This document shows, piece by piece, positions 11,101 through 22,476 of a DNA stretch of 64,000 nt (the stretch's first letter is position 1; each line of letters starts with the position of its first letter). Source of the DNA: Nymphaea colorata (lineage: Eukaryota; Streptophyta; Magnoliopsida; Nymphaeales; Nymphaeaceae); assembly GCF_008831285.2 (NCBI RefSeq), contig NC_045139.1, positions 5,864,704-5,928,703 of the forward strand, in the 5' to 3' direction. The notes below the pieces were generated by a model that saw only the letters and a list, made by a program, of their open reading frames with translations, did not search any database and had not been told where the DNA came from. Position numbers and translations under genes: made by a program.

Positions 11101-11934
11101 TCTTCATGTATAGATTGTATGACGTGCAATACGGACTTTGAGAGATTATGAGGGAGTGAAGAATGTATGTTTCATATGAATGAATCTTGATGGATTATGA
11201 GAGAAAGAAGAATGAATGTTCCATATAGTTTCCATTCTCGTTTCATGCATTCACTTTCACTCAAAATCAATGGCACCACATGCACATTCTCAAGAAATTA
11301 AGTGATTCAAATTTAAGTTGCAAAAAGTGACCAAGTCATATTGCAATGAGAATTTGTAAACTTCACTTAACTTCAAAAGAAAACACAAGCAATGCATTCA
11401 TAATATTTTGGCCAAAATGCATTTGAAAAACAACATGTTTTCTAACAATTTGGAACCTATGTTCTTTCAAAAGAATGAATTCTACAAATCACATGATTTG
11501 ACAAAAGAAGAGTTCAAAATCAATTTTTATCATAAGATGATCATCATCATCTAGAGTTCACAACAAAGAACTCAATTCCAAATCTTCAAAAATCCTCAAG
11601 AATTATGTGTTTTAAATAACACCAAAACAAAGGATTTTAAACCAACTTGAAAACCCCCAATATTCAAATTCATTTATTCAAAAAAATGAATTTCGGTTCT
11701 TGAATCCAAAACCTCAATGCATAAGCATATAGGACTTACATCAATAACTCGTATATGATCCAAATGATCTTCAGTCCTTGGTCTAATTACCCCTGTTAAA
11801 GGCGGCAGGAACGGTTGGACCTCGTACCGACGAGCGGATCCCTTTCTCTTGAAAATTTTCTCAAAACCCCAATTTTAAAAGAATTTTGCTGACTCGCATT
11901 TCGACCTTCTTGAAAAGGGAGTGGGGTGCGAACA
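8116..11934 (+). repeat. 3' LTR of the Tat element, about 3.8 kb
   Basis: The LTR starts TGTTAACACCCC right after the purine tract and ends GGGGTGCGAACA, an imperfect inverted copy of the start. A TATA box, TATATAAA, lies at 9493-9500 in a CT-rich setting, putting the start of transcription near 9525. U3 would then be about 1.4 kb and R plus U5 about 2.4 kb. At 3819 bp it is long even for a plant Gypsy element. It holds no long ORF. The stretch 8620-8950 is rich in short GGTCAA/TTGACC words. The 5' partner LTR is outside the window, so the age of the insertion cannot be judged here. Confidence 0.85.
9493..9500 (+). promoter_or_regulatory. TATA box of the LTR promoter
   Basis: TATATAAA lies inside the LTR in a local CT-rich context (CTCCTCCTC before, CCTCCCCTTGG after). 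It is the best core-promoter candidate in the LTR, and transcription would start about 30 bp downstream. Confidence 0.55.
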
Positions 11935-11945
11935 GGTTATTATAG

Positions 11946-11956
11946 TGGTATCAGAG
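11946..11956 (+). promoter_or_regulatory. retroelement primer-binding site, tRNA-iMet type
   Basis: TGGTATCAGAG equals the common plant LTR-retroelement primer-binding site, complementary to the 3' end of initiator tRNA-Met. It lies 11 bp past the Tat LTR end and is followed by TCGGTTC. It is taken as part of the TRIM-like element. Confidence 0.65.
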
Positions 11957-12020
11957 TCGGTTCAACACTAAGAGCTAAGGTTCCACACATGTGGATGCAT
12001 GTGTTTTAAGTGGTGTAAAT

Positions 12021-12211
12021 TGTAACATCCAAAAAATTTAGTCTCGTATTGAATATTGCAAGAGATCTTCAATGGCTTATAAAAATGGTTATTAAATAGA
12101 TAGTTATCTTGGTTCCTAACCTTTTTGGGGTTGAAGCTTAAACTGATAGGGAGTAGATTAGGATCTATTGAATCTAGGACTCGAGCTTAGAAGTGAGTTG
12201 GGGTTGTTACA
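12021..12211 (+). repeat. TRIM-like 3' LTR, 191 bp
   Basis: The block starts TGTAACATCC and ends GTTGTTACA, with TGTAACA and TGTTACA as inverted ends. It contains TTATAAA about 55 bp in. No second full copy lies in the window. Confidence 0.55.
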
Positions 12212-15200
12212 ATAGATCATATTCATATGCAACACTGCTGGCAATTTTCAACACTGGGATTAAGTAAATGGAATTTATAAACACTTGGTTTCCTATGAAC
12301 CAATTTGTAATATTGAAGAGTCAGAGAGGACAACCTATGTGATAATCGAATCTGCTTTTGTTCTCCTTCTAGAGGACAAGAATTATTGGGATTTGAAACA
12401 ATGCCACTTACTTATTATTGAAAATTTTACAAAAGTTTGGTCGACTTTTGATACTATTACAAAAATACGCTAAAGTTTCAATTTTTTTTTCATTTACCCA
12501 CTTCTTAATTATCCGCGATTCAAGCAGTTAAATGCAATAAGTACAAATCCCGGGCCTGTTTTTGGTTACCTTTTTAAAAGTTGGGCTGGTTTTGAGAGAA
12601 TTTTCATTAATGATTCTGCTCATGTCCTGCAATATTTAAAATAGTTTAGTATTTACCATCAATCATGGCAACCTAAAGCATTTGCTCGAGTCGGTCAGGA
12701 CGGCCAAGAAATTAAAGTCACCAAGTTGGTTCGGACATGATGAATGGATGTTCCTTACTGCAAAAGTCCAAATTATTACATTATTGAATGGGGGAGACCC
12801 CATGGCTTTTACCAACTAAAAAGCTTCTCATTCTGGAAGTTTGTAACTGGCAGATGCTTCTTTTCTTGTTCATCTTCGATCCACCTACCAAACGTGGTTT
12901 CAGTTTTTTGAAAAGTAAATTGAAAGACCTTCTTCAGTAAAATGCAACCACAAGAATTATGCAGTTGGGTGTAGAAATGTTTTTTTTTTTTTTTTTTAGG
13001 GATTGAACTCATGCATTGCATAATAAAAATATGTTTTCTTTTACATATAAGGCCGAAAACTACATTGGTATTTTAAAAAATATTTACTGCAAACATATAA
13101 GGCCGAAAACAGCACAAATAATTGATCCCGACAATTAAAAAACAATTAAGAAGAAAAAAAAAAAAAAGCAGGGTCGAGGCGACCCAGAGGGTTGTTGAGA
13201 TGGGCCAGCTCAGCTCCGGTGGAAGCGGGACCCACACATTCTACCCACCATCGTCCTTGGGGTGTGGGCCCCACCGGGTTCCGCCTCCCCCGAACGCACG
13301 TTGACTACAAACAAAGCACATGGTCTTGTGGGCCCCACTGCTCCCCTTTCTCATTCCGGTGGATCCCACTCTCTTTTCTTTTTCATCATTGATATTAGTT
13401 AAATATAAAAGGTCCGTAGATTCTTAAACCGCAAAAATTAAATATAGCCTAAAAACATGTGCTTATGAATCTAAGGTAAATTTGATTAAGTAGACGAGTT
13501 CTTTTAAAAGGTCTCTCTATGTTGGCGTCAAGGGATGACTAGAAATGTTATTTTTGGGAGAGAAGATGGTTCTCTTTTTGGTTTAAGATCATCTAGATGT
13601 ATTTTGAAAATAATTACTAATAAATATTATATATAAGAATCGAGAAATCACTTAAAATACATGTTTGAAGAACACCAACTTTTCCTTTTTTGAAAAAGAA
13701 ACCGCAGTGTGATTTCTGCTCCCCATTTGGTTTTTTGATCTAAGAAGAAAACGCATATTCACATAATGTTAAGAACACAGGTTACTCATTGTGCCACCCA
13801 ATCTTGGACCACTCAAAATGGGTCTGCTTTTTAATAGAGGTCGACAACCAAATGAGTGATTATGGTGACATTTTCACCTTTCGAATTGACTTGTTTGTAT
13901 TTATATGTGATTTGAGTTCATTTTTTTTTTGCTTATGAAACTGCATGTGACTCCAAGTCCACTTTATGATTGAATCTGAATCTTTACTCGATCATTGGTA
14001 ACCGGATATCCTTAATTGGACGCACTCGACCCGTTTACGTCTCTATCCCCCAATTCACATAGATCGAGGAGAAAACCAGCAAAATGCTTCTCGCAAAGAA
14101 AGCCTTTCCCACGTTGCTCGTAGGAAACAAAAATGTCATTGTTACGAGAGTTGTTCAAACACTTGTGTAGGCCAAAGTTGATAAAGCTAAAAAGCTTTTT
14201 CCTTCCAGTTTTACATAAACGGAAAAAAGAAATTACATACATTTTTAAGAAAATTGGTGTAATGAACAAGGCGAACGTTGGTGGGCAGGCAATTGCCATT
14301 TTGAATTTCTAAGACATAAACTTTCTGTATTGCAAAAGGAGAGTCACTGATGAGCAAGTTGAAGTGCAGTGAGATATGCCTGAGGGACTAAAGTAGGCCA
14401 GGTATTCGAAAAGGTCGTTTGGTAGTAAGAACACTCAGAGTGTCTCACAAATCTACTCATAGATTGATATAGATTCATGTAACAGTAGTTTTTTTATAAA
14501 TTTATCCAATTTTTAAGGCAAATTTACCACGAGACATTCACAGATTGACTTTGATGCCAAATAACCCATAAAGTTAATAAAGCTAAAATGCTTTTCCTTT
14601 TAGAGTTTTACATAAACAAAAAAATAATCATATATGTAATGAGGTGGGGTTGATAAAGAGTTAGTTTTTATTTCAAAACTTTAAGACAAACTCTTTTTGT
14701 TGCAAAAGAAGAACCACTTATGAGTAGGTTAAAGTCCAATAGGATATAGCATATTAAGAGGTCGTTTGACAGTAGGAGCAAGAACACTCTGAGTGTTCCA
14801 CAAATCTATCCATAGATTGGTGCAAATTTATGTAACACTAGTTTTTTTTGTAAAATCTATCCAACTTTCGAGACAGATTCAGTAACAGAGTGAATTGGAC
14901 GAAGGTTTAGACTCTTTTTCACCCACGAAAAATAATCATTATCTAAAAAACCAAATGCAGCCGATCTTTTAACAAAGTGAGATGAACGAAGATGTCTTTC
15001 TAAAAAGAAATCCCGTGCCGATCGAGAGCTGGTAGAACATTGCTTAACTCTCTGTAGTTGGGCCCTTCACTTCTTCCAGCTTCTTTAAGTATAAGCAAAA
15101 GGAATTCCAATTATTTATGAGCCCACATGAAGAATGTGAAGTGAGGTTGAACTTTCTCCCACAAACAAGAGTGCCTGACTCGTCACTCGACACATCACGT

Positions 15201-17115
15201 GTAGTGTGTGTTCACCATTCATCCCTCCGTGCTGCCTTTAAATTGGGTTCTAGATCCCAATATCAAATTAAATCTGTGTTTTGGGGTAAAAATTTTCCCG
15301 TCAGGTCAACTTAAGTTGACGTAGCTAGTGAAGTAAAACCGAGGCGCGTGATTGCTGGTTGAAAACGTCTTAGACCCGGAAAAGGGCGAAGAACATACAA
15401 ATGAAATAAATAATGTCTTCTAAAGTCAACTCAGTTTATAAACATGCATTTAATACCAGAAGGATACAATAAACTAAAGTAGTATGGAGAAAAGATGAAT
15501 AGATTAATTATCCGTTCCAAGTGATTCGGAAACTTCCTTCCTCTCGGCTTAACCCCAGCTTGCCTATAAAAGAAACACTGATAGAGCTGAACTGATTCTA
15601 TTCGAATCGAATCGGCCGATTCTAATAATTAAAATGGGATTTCTGCTTAAAATCTCAGATCCGAAGCTATCAAACAAAACACTTGCATCAAACAAAATTA
15701 AAAGTGGCAGGAGTATGGAATTAGTTTTTCCAAAAAAAAAAGAAGAAGAAATAATTGGTGCTAGCACACAAGCAAGTCAAAACGCGTGCCCATATAAGAA
15801 GAAGTATCTTGACAGTAAAGAGCTGGAAGTTGCTTGAGTAGGGATAACAGATGGCGTGCCCCATTCCGATCGACCACAGACTCATCTTTGCTTTCTCCAC
15901 CCCTCTTCGACAGCTATTTTCCAGCTTTTATATATTGCCTATATATATATATATGTGATGTATTCATTTATATATTTATTTGCAATAGAAGATTATATAA
16001 TCTCCTTTCAGATCTTAAACATGACTTTCTTTTCAATGTAAAAAAATAAAATATAGCATCTTAAGAGTGGATCTTCGATCTAATCGATCCATTTTTAAGA
16101 GAAGCTCAAGTAGTAAATGAACACCTAACTTTGATAATGTACTATACTGTAAAATTAAGAACTTAAGATCATCAGTATGTTGTTAAAACCTTGGATTTGA
16201 ACTCCAAGCATGGGGAGAGTCAGATCACTTCAAATCCTCGGATCGTTTAGACAAGAGCACCGTGATGGTACCATTAAAATATATTATGTTAAGTGCTTTG
16301 CACATTCCTTTTAACACTTGATATATATGACCTTGGTGGTAACCTTTTTCACTAATTTATTTGGATCGAAGTATGTAACTTAAGCAAGGGCTCCAAATTT
16401 GTAAGACCCATCTATGACATTAGATTCTACATGTAAGAGAAAGTAATCATAGCAGAATTAAATTAAAGTTAAACTTATGAAACATGGTTGTATAAATGAA
16501 GACTTCTAGAACCAAGAAGAGAGAAAAATTAAAACTCCCTGAACGCATTAAAACCTTTTGGTATTTCTCACACTCCATAAAATGCGGGCAAAATAAATAC
16601 ACATAATAAAACAGAGGGCACATGGGCTTCATTGACCTTCAAGATCTCGCCTGCGGGGGCGTACTTTGTTTTCCACATAGAATATACAACGGTACAAAGA
16701 GCAACCTCACAAAAGCATGAGGTCATCCTCTTCACTGCTGTGACCCACCTTCACTCCTTCCCGTGTTCCGCACTTCCCCTCCTTCCTCGTCGTCTTCATC
16801 TTGAGATATGGCAGTTTTGTCATCGCACATCCGCTTTGATTGCCTCCCTTTTTCTTAGCCAACCATGAGTTGGCGATTTGGTTTTAGCGCACAAAACGCA
16901 GACGCCAATTCTAGTTTAATACTGCGGCGTGTGAGCTTTGAGGGGCGGTATAATTAAGCCTCAGTTATTGTAGGGGGGGAGAAAGAAAAGATAAAGACAG
17001 AAGATGGCGATCTCGGGATTGCAGGAGTTGTAAGTGAAAAGAGAATGGCGGGTAAGAATCACATTCTACAAAAGGGCAGGGGTGGATTTCAGGGATCATT
17101 CTCCACCACTCACGC
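12212..17115. other. intergenic, repeat-rich, no supported gene
   Basis: Nothing here gives a believable coding frame longer than about 95 codons. It includes a GC-rich island at 13170-13350 with GTGGGCCCCAC words, a tandem duplication (14171-14963, listed separately), short AT microsatellites near 15941, and homopolymer T and A runs near 12978 and 13151. The last 200 bp (GGTATAATTAAG near 16945, then a GA tract) look like the promoter and leader of the next gene. Confidence 0.6.
14171..14963. repeat. diverged tandem duplication of an about 395 bp segment containing a MITE-like piece
   Basis: Two successive segments share the same order of words. AAGTTGATAAAGCT recurs as AAGTTAATAAAGCT (about 14173 and 14571), and GTTTTACATAAAC appears in both. 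A later shared run begins GGTCGTTTG (about 14413 and 14762), followed by AGAACACTC and CACAAATCTA. In each copy the latter part starts GGTCGTTTGG and ends with an inverted relative of it (CCAAATAACC near 14560; AACCAAATGCAGCC near 14950). A small inverted-repeat element was therefore probably duplicated with its flank. Divergence is high, so the event is old. Confidence 0.55.
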
Positions 17116-17137
17116 ATGAGAGAGAGAGAGAGAGAGG
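17116..17137. repeat. (GA)n microsatellite in the SKS leader
   Basis: A GA dinucleotide tract lies about 105 bp before the SKS start codon. GA/CT tracts in 5' leaders are common in plants and may influence promoter activity, but no effect can be shown from sequence. Confidence 0.7.
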
Positions 17138-17241
17138 TTTGTGAAGACCTAGAACTGTTGTTTATGAGTTGTGAGTAGCAGTAGTGCAGAAGGGAAAGAG
17201 CGGTGAGATAGAGGAGGCACAGAGAAGAAGGAGTTTCCGGG

Positions 17242-20200
17242 ATGAAGGGCTTGGTTTTGTACTGGTTCATCGTCGTTATTTCGGCGGCAGCCGTGAATGG
17301 AGAGAGTCCTTACCGGTTCTTCACTTGGAATGTCACTTATGGTGCCATCTATCCCCTCGGAGTCCCGCAGCAGGTATGCCATATCTCTCTGTCTCTCTCT
17401 CGTTTCTTGTTCATGATCATGAACATGGTCGAGAACTTCTTCTTTTTCTTCTTGTCTCTGCCGGTAAAGGCCGGGTTATGTGATGAGAAGTGCGGTTAAT
17501 TTTCTGTTTGGTTGTAACGTCATGGGATCATGGCCGTTGTTGCAGGTAATTCTCATAAACGGGATGTTTCCCGGGCCTGACATAGAATGCGTCACCAATG
17601 ACAACATCATCGTGAACGTCTATAACAGCTTAACTGAGCCTTTCCTTATCTCATGGTAGGTTGCTAACCTCCTTTCTCTCTCTAAATTTGGAGTAAATCC
17701 TTTCTGATTTCATAGCAATCTTTCCCTCCCTCTCTCGCTTTCTCTGCAAAAAATTCGGTGCCATTGTGAAGTGGATATGGCAGGACTGTCAATGATTTCG
17801 GCTGTCGGTGGTTTCTCTCTCGCTTTTGTTACAAAACAAAGTGGGGAGTCTTCCTTTACTTGTTTCTGTCGTTTATAAGAATAATGCTCATGTGCATATA
17901 TACACATGCTTTTGGCTTCTACTTTCTAAAAAATCAGCTCTCTCTCCATCACATTCTCGAAGGTTTCTTAAGGCCCAGGCTCACCCACCCACCTAACTTA
18001 GCCTTGGCTAGCCTGTCCTTAATTTGGCTCGATCCGCTTAACCGGTCTAAGTTGACTGTAGCTTGAGAGAGAAGGGAAGAGTGAAATATTTTCCCCAAGA
18101 AAAGTACAGGGCAGAATTTTGTCTATGATTTTTCTTTCGTACAAACACACCGATCGGAACCAATTTACTATCTAATCGGGTGGACCTTACCTCTGTTTTC
18201 CTTTCCCAAGGATGAACCGCGTTAGATGGAAACGACCAAGATCCTGATCTCCATGATCAGCGATCACATGAACCACCATATGAGAATCTGCAACAAGAGC
18301 AATGGAGATCAGGAACTTGGTCTCCATTCAGACTGCATTCAAGCAAATTTGGGGGTAAAATTGATGCGGGTTTGTGTTTTAGGGACGGGATCCAGCAGAG
18401 GAGGAACTCATGGCAGGATGGGGTGTACGGGACCAACTGCCCAATCCCTCCTGGGAAGAACTATACGTATGTGATGCAGGTGAAGGACCAGATTGGCAGC
18501 TTCTTCTACTTCCCTTCTCTTGCCTTCCACAAAGCAGCCGGCGGGTTTGGTGGCATCAGAATTCTCAGCAGGCCTCTCATCCCCGTTCCCTTCGCCGACC
18601 CCGCCGGCGAGTTCACCGTCCTTATTGGAGATTGGTTCAAGCAGAACCATACAGTAAGTAGTTGTTCTCTCTGTTAGCGTCAATGCAGATCGGCGGGAGC
18701 TGGAATGGGTGTTTTTAAGGAGCTAAATGTTTAATTTGATCTCAGGCGTTGAGGAGGATCTTAGATGGAGGGCAGAGACTTGGGTTTCCAGATGGAGTTC
18801 TCATTAATGGCCACGGTTCCGGTGGTGCAACTTTTACTGTTGAACAGGGTACTTCTCGTGAGCCTCCTCTCTTTTACATTTTTTTTGGCTGACCATGTCG
18901 AGTTAAACTCTTTTTTTCAAACTTTAGATCAACTCGTAAGTTTAAGAACTCCATTGTTATCTTCAAATTTATGCATTTTCAGTCAGAGGAGAAAGTTCTG
19001 AGTTTAGATTTGCAAATTTGAAATGAAAAATCAGCACCTTGCAATAATTTTGATGAAGATTATGAACATGAAATCTGAGAATCTTGGATCCAAAAATCTC
19101 AAACAGATGAAAGACATTGAAATGCGTATCCTACTGTCACAGTTTTTCTTATCGTTCTTTGAGGATGGATTTCTCCGGCTGCCTTTCTATAGCCACCAGC
19201 CAAGTTTCCTTCCATCTCGGCACTTGGGCAGCTATCCAAGAAAGCAATTAAAGCCTCCCAAGTGTTTGATTAATTTCCAAGTATTTGAAGAACTTTCTTG
19301 CACATGCTGATCACAAATTTTCCTTGTCATTTTCCACAGGAAAAACATACAGATTCCGAATATCAAACGTGGGGTTGACGACGTCCCTGAACTTCCGGAT
19401 TGAGGGACACGGCATGAAGCTGGTGGAGGTGGAAGGCACACACACGATCCAGAACACGTACACCTCCCTCGACGTCCACCTCGGCCAGTCCTACTCCGTG
19501 CTCGTCACCGCCGATCAGCCGCCCAAGGACTACTACATAGTGGTCTCCACCCGCTTCACGGACAGAGTTCTCACCAGCACCGCTGTCCTCCATTATAGCA
19601 ACTCGGCCACGCCAGTCTCCGGCACGCCGCCCGGCGGGCCCACCACCCAGATTGATTGGTCACTCAACCAAGCACGTTCCATAAGGTATACACCATAATC
19701 TATCGACAAGCGCCGGCTGGTCCTGGATGGCCGGCCTGGCCGGAACTCGATACAAAGATGTACTTAGGACCTAGGCCGGCCGGATTGCTGACCAGTACTT
19801 TTGTTTTGCTCCTGGATGTGCATTATATAGGACAAATCTTACGGCCAGCGGACCCAGGCCAAACCCACAGGGCTCGTACCACTATGGGCTGATCAACCTG
19901 ACCAGGACCATCCAGCTATCGTCGACGACGGCAGTGCTGAACCGGAAGCAGAGGTATGCCGTGAACAGCGTGTCGTTCGTGCCGGCGGACACGCCGTTGA
20001 AGCTGGCGGACCACTTTCATATCAGCGGAGTGTTCACGCTAGGGAGCATTCCAGACGCGCCGAACGGGGCCCCGGTTCGCTTGGACACGTCGGTGATGGC
20101 GTCAGATTACAGAGTGTTCGTGGAGATAGTGTTCCAGAACCGCGAGAATGTGGTCCAGTCATGGCACCTGGACGGCTACTCCTTCTTCGTCGTCGGGTAA

Positions 20201-21019
20201 GCCTTATTAAGTTTGGTGAATGAAATATTTTGTAAGTATTTTATGAATTTATTCCAAAGCTTGAAACATATTGATATATGTATTTTTAATAATATTTATA
20301 AAGTATTCCAACTACCAAACAATGAATACATAATCCAACTACCAAACAATGAATACATAAGTTCTTTTAGTTGTTTTTACATGGTTCATTAAATTCTCTT
20401 GGCTGCATAGTGTGACATATTTTTTAAGAGTTTTTTTGTGATTGAACAGGATGGACGGTGGAAGTTGGACGCCGGCCAGTAGGAAGGGATACAACCTCCA
20501 AGATGCAGTGTCTCGCAGCACCACTCAGGTAAAGTTACCCCGGGTTTAAGGATCTTATCAAATTCTAGTGTACAAAATCAGATTTTGGTCTCACATTTAA
20601 TGCATCCAAACCATAGTTATAAGTGTACATAGGATCTTGAAGATACATCAAAAGGGGCTTAAAAATATACAATCTAGAATTGATCAAGGAGATACATACT
20701 CAATATGCACTTAATATTACCATATGGTACGTTGCTAGATATCACAATCTTGGTTGTACTTAATCAACTGATGCGAAACACGACTCTTGTTTGGTTAATC
20801 TTGCAGGTTTATCCTAGTTCATGGACTGCAGTTTATGTGATGTTGGACAATGTTGGTATGTGGAATGTGAGATCGGAGAACTGGTACCGCCAGTACCTGG
20901 GCCAACAGTTGTACCTGAGAGTGTATTCCCCGCTCGAGAACATCAGGGATGAGAACCCAATTCCGTCCAACGCGCTTCTCTGCGGCCGAGCAGCCGGCCG
21001 CAGCACTCGGTCGCTATAA
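17242..21019 (+). CDS. SKS: SKU5-similar (SKS) multicopper-oxidase-like protein
   Basis: The exons are 17242-17373, 17546-17655, 18383-18653, 18746-18848, 19340-19685, 19831-20196, 20450-20528 and 20807-21019. All introns are GT-AG. The sum is 1620 nt, giving 539 residues. An N-terminal signal peptide (about 20 residues, ending near AVNGESPYR) is followed by three cupredoxin domains: TWNVTYG and INGMFPGP, then GDWFKQNH, then QNRENVVQSWHLDGYSFFVVG and NWYRQYLGQQLYLRVYSP. Length and domains fit the SKU5/SKS branch near ascorbate oxidase. The copper-ligand histidines are mostly gone: WHLDGYSF replaces the HxHGH pattern, and the last HCH motif is replaced by NWYRQ. A redox enzyme role is therefore unlikely. 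The family acts at the cell wall or plasma membrane in directional growth or pollen. N-glycosylation sites NVT, NYT, NHT and NLT are visible. No GPI tail is seen (the end is CGRAAGRSTRSL). A likely AATAAA is at 21164. Confidence 0.93.
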
Positions 21020-21279
21020 TACGGACCCAATGTTGGTGGCTCTTTCAGACTGATTGGGGAAGTTCATTGTCCATTAGCACAAGATTTTTAAGTTGTTTCA
21101 TCAAATAATCGATGAAGATTGAACAAAAAGTAATTAGTAGATTGTATCAGAGAACATCAGGTCAATAAAATGATTTTCCGGTTTTAGGGGGCAATTTGCT
21201 TTCGATTGTATTAGACTATTGCCCCATGATATGATTATGAAGCTCAAAGTCCAATTGTTATGGAATTCTCTTTCATTCC

Positions 21280-22217
21280 TGAAAATTCAATTGTTCGTTC
21301 TCCTCAAAATCAATTTACTCTCTCTCTCTCTTCCATCACTTTTGAGTGGCCCTTCCTACACCAAAGAATGCTGTTTGGGCTCTCGACTCTAGTAAGACGC
21401 ATGACGTTGATGGTTTTACTATTGAGTTTTTTCGCACCTTTTGAGAGGCTTGTAACGTTGACGTGTTCGCGTTTTGTGATTAATTTGCTTTCAACTTTGT
21501 CTTTTTTAATGAAACCACATGCGTCTTGGTACCTAAGCATTTTAACCCTATGAAAGTTAGCCATTTTCTAACCCGATCTCCATCTTAGGCCTACAAGATT
21601 ATCGCTAAGTTGCTTTTCATGCGGATTGCGCCTGTTATGTCTTTTATCATTAACCTCTTTTAGGTTGCTGTCATTAAGGGTCGACGTTGTTCACTTCCTC
21701 TACTGTCTCTGCGTCTTCTCTCTTTCATCTTTAAGTTGGATATTTTTAAGGCCTTTGATTCGGTTAGTTGGGAGTCCTCATCTGACCTCCCCACCCCTCT
21801 TGCTTTTGGTCCATTGTTTCAGCAGTGAATCATTTTGCTTGTCACTGGGGCACAACTTGCGATCTCTTTCAATGGGATGTGTGGCGAATTCTTCTTTCTC
21901 GGTCAAGACCTCTATCAGTTATCGCCATTGCTCTTAAACTTAGTTGCCAAGTGCTTTTCTGCCTTATTACATCATGTTGCGGTCGTTGGTTTCCTCACAC
22001 CATATTCACTCCCTCAGTTACAGACATTCTGCACCTTCCAATATGCTGACGATTTTTTCCTATTTAGCACTGTTTTCTGCAAACAAATTGTGAGAACTTG
22101 GTTCATCCTTTGAGTTTTTAAGTTCATATCGAATAGTTCTATTAATTCCTCTAAATGTCACATTTTTTTCATCCATAGCACTTCATCTATCGAAAGAAGC
22201 TTCAATGTCATAAATCT
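21280..22217 (+). mobile_element. decayed LINE (L1-type) reverse-transcriptase fragment
   Basis: Across shifting frames the stretch contains the ordered landmarks of a plant L1 reverse transcriptase. From about 21367 it reads AVWALDSSKTHDVDGFTIEFF (the PGPDGF block). Next come AYKIIAKLLFMRIAPVM (near 21590) and VAVIKGRR (near 21665). LDIFKAFDSVSWE follows (near 21738), then FNGMCGEFFFLGQ (near 21865) and the catalytic YADD in QYADDFFLFS (near 22040). No frame covers it all. Several shifts and stops show that it is dead. It starts within 300 bp of the SKS stop and ends where a MITE begins. No endonuclease domain or poly-A tail was seen. Confidence 0.82.
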
Positions 22218-22476
22218 TTAGGTCGTATTTGGATGACATCTTAAAAAAAATATATTTTGAAAAAAATTGTTTTGTGGAAAAATAAATTTTTAATGATTTT
22301 CAAACAATTAGTTTATATGTTTACATAACGCATTCAAAACATTTTTTTTTTTTAAATAACCCGGGGGACCAGGATATTCAATTAATAAGGTTTTCTCAAA
22401 CTCATTTTCTTGAAACCTTAATCCAAACACATGAAAAAAAACTATTTTACTCCAAAATCATCCAAACACAATCTAA
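22218..22476. mobile_element. AT-rich MITE with terminal inverted repeats
   Basis: The left end TTAGGTCGTATTTGGATGA (22218-22236) and the right end TCATCCAAACACAATCTAA (22458-22476) are imperfect inverted copies of about 19 bp. The 220 bp between them are AT-rich with no ORF. Size, composition and the GTxTTTGGATG ends fit a miniature inverted-repeat element. The TTA/TAA edges would suit a PIF/Harbinger type, but a clean target duplication is not evident. It lies 275 bp before the RNA-binding protein start, in its promoter area. Confidence 0.6.

Larger units (their letters stand above)
1..11934 (+). mobile_element. Ty3/Gypsy LTR retrotransposon, Tat type, 5' end outside window
   Basis: This is a large LTR retrotransposon read left to right: an upstream ORF, gag with protease, pol, a 1 kb untranslated stretch, a purine-rich tract and a 3' LTR. 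The 5' LTR and primer-binding site lie left of the window. Pol has the order reverse transcriptase, RNase H, second (archaeal/plant-type) RNase H, integrase. Two RNase H domains, the extra ORF before gag and the very long LTR are established marks of the Tat/Ogre group. Pol is open throughout while gag is broken by several frameshifts, so this copy is probably not autonomous. The last bases (ending GCGAACA at 11934) mirror the LTR start TGTTAACACCCC. The next bases belong to a different element, so the insertion is nested. Confidence 0.93.
11935..12211 (+). mobile_element. TRIM-like mini LTR element interrupted by the Tat insertion
   Basis: Directly after the Tat LTR come GGTTATTATAG, then TGGTATCAGAG (11946-11956), the classic plant primer-binding site matching initiator tRNA-Met. 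About 65 bp later an LTR-like block runs from TGTAACATCC (12021) to GGGTTGTTACA (12211). This 191 bp block has inverted ends, and its TTATAAA near 12077 may be a TATA box. The 10 bases before the binding site (GGTTATTATA) resemble the block's own end (GGTTGTTACA). I read this as the last bases of a 5' LTR, a primer site, a tiny internal region and a 3' LTR: a TRIM element whose 5' LTR was split by the Tat element. The rest of that 5' LTR should lie left of the window. Confidence 0.6.

Noticed and set aside
11946-11956. tRNA-Met gene
   Set aside because: Only the 3'-end complement is present, with no cloverleaf arms. It is a retroelement primer-binding site.
21260-22113. Host genes suggested by 74- to 103-codon frames
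   Set aside because: The frames are pieces of one decayed LINE reverse transcriptase; the conserved blocks jump between them.
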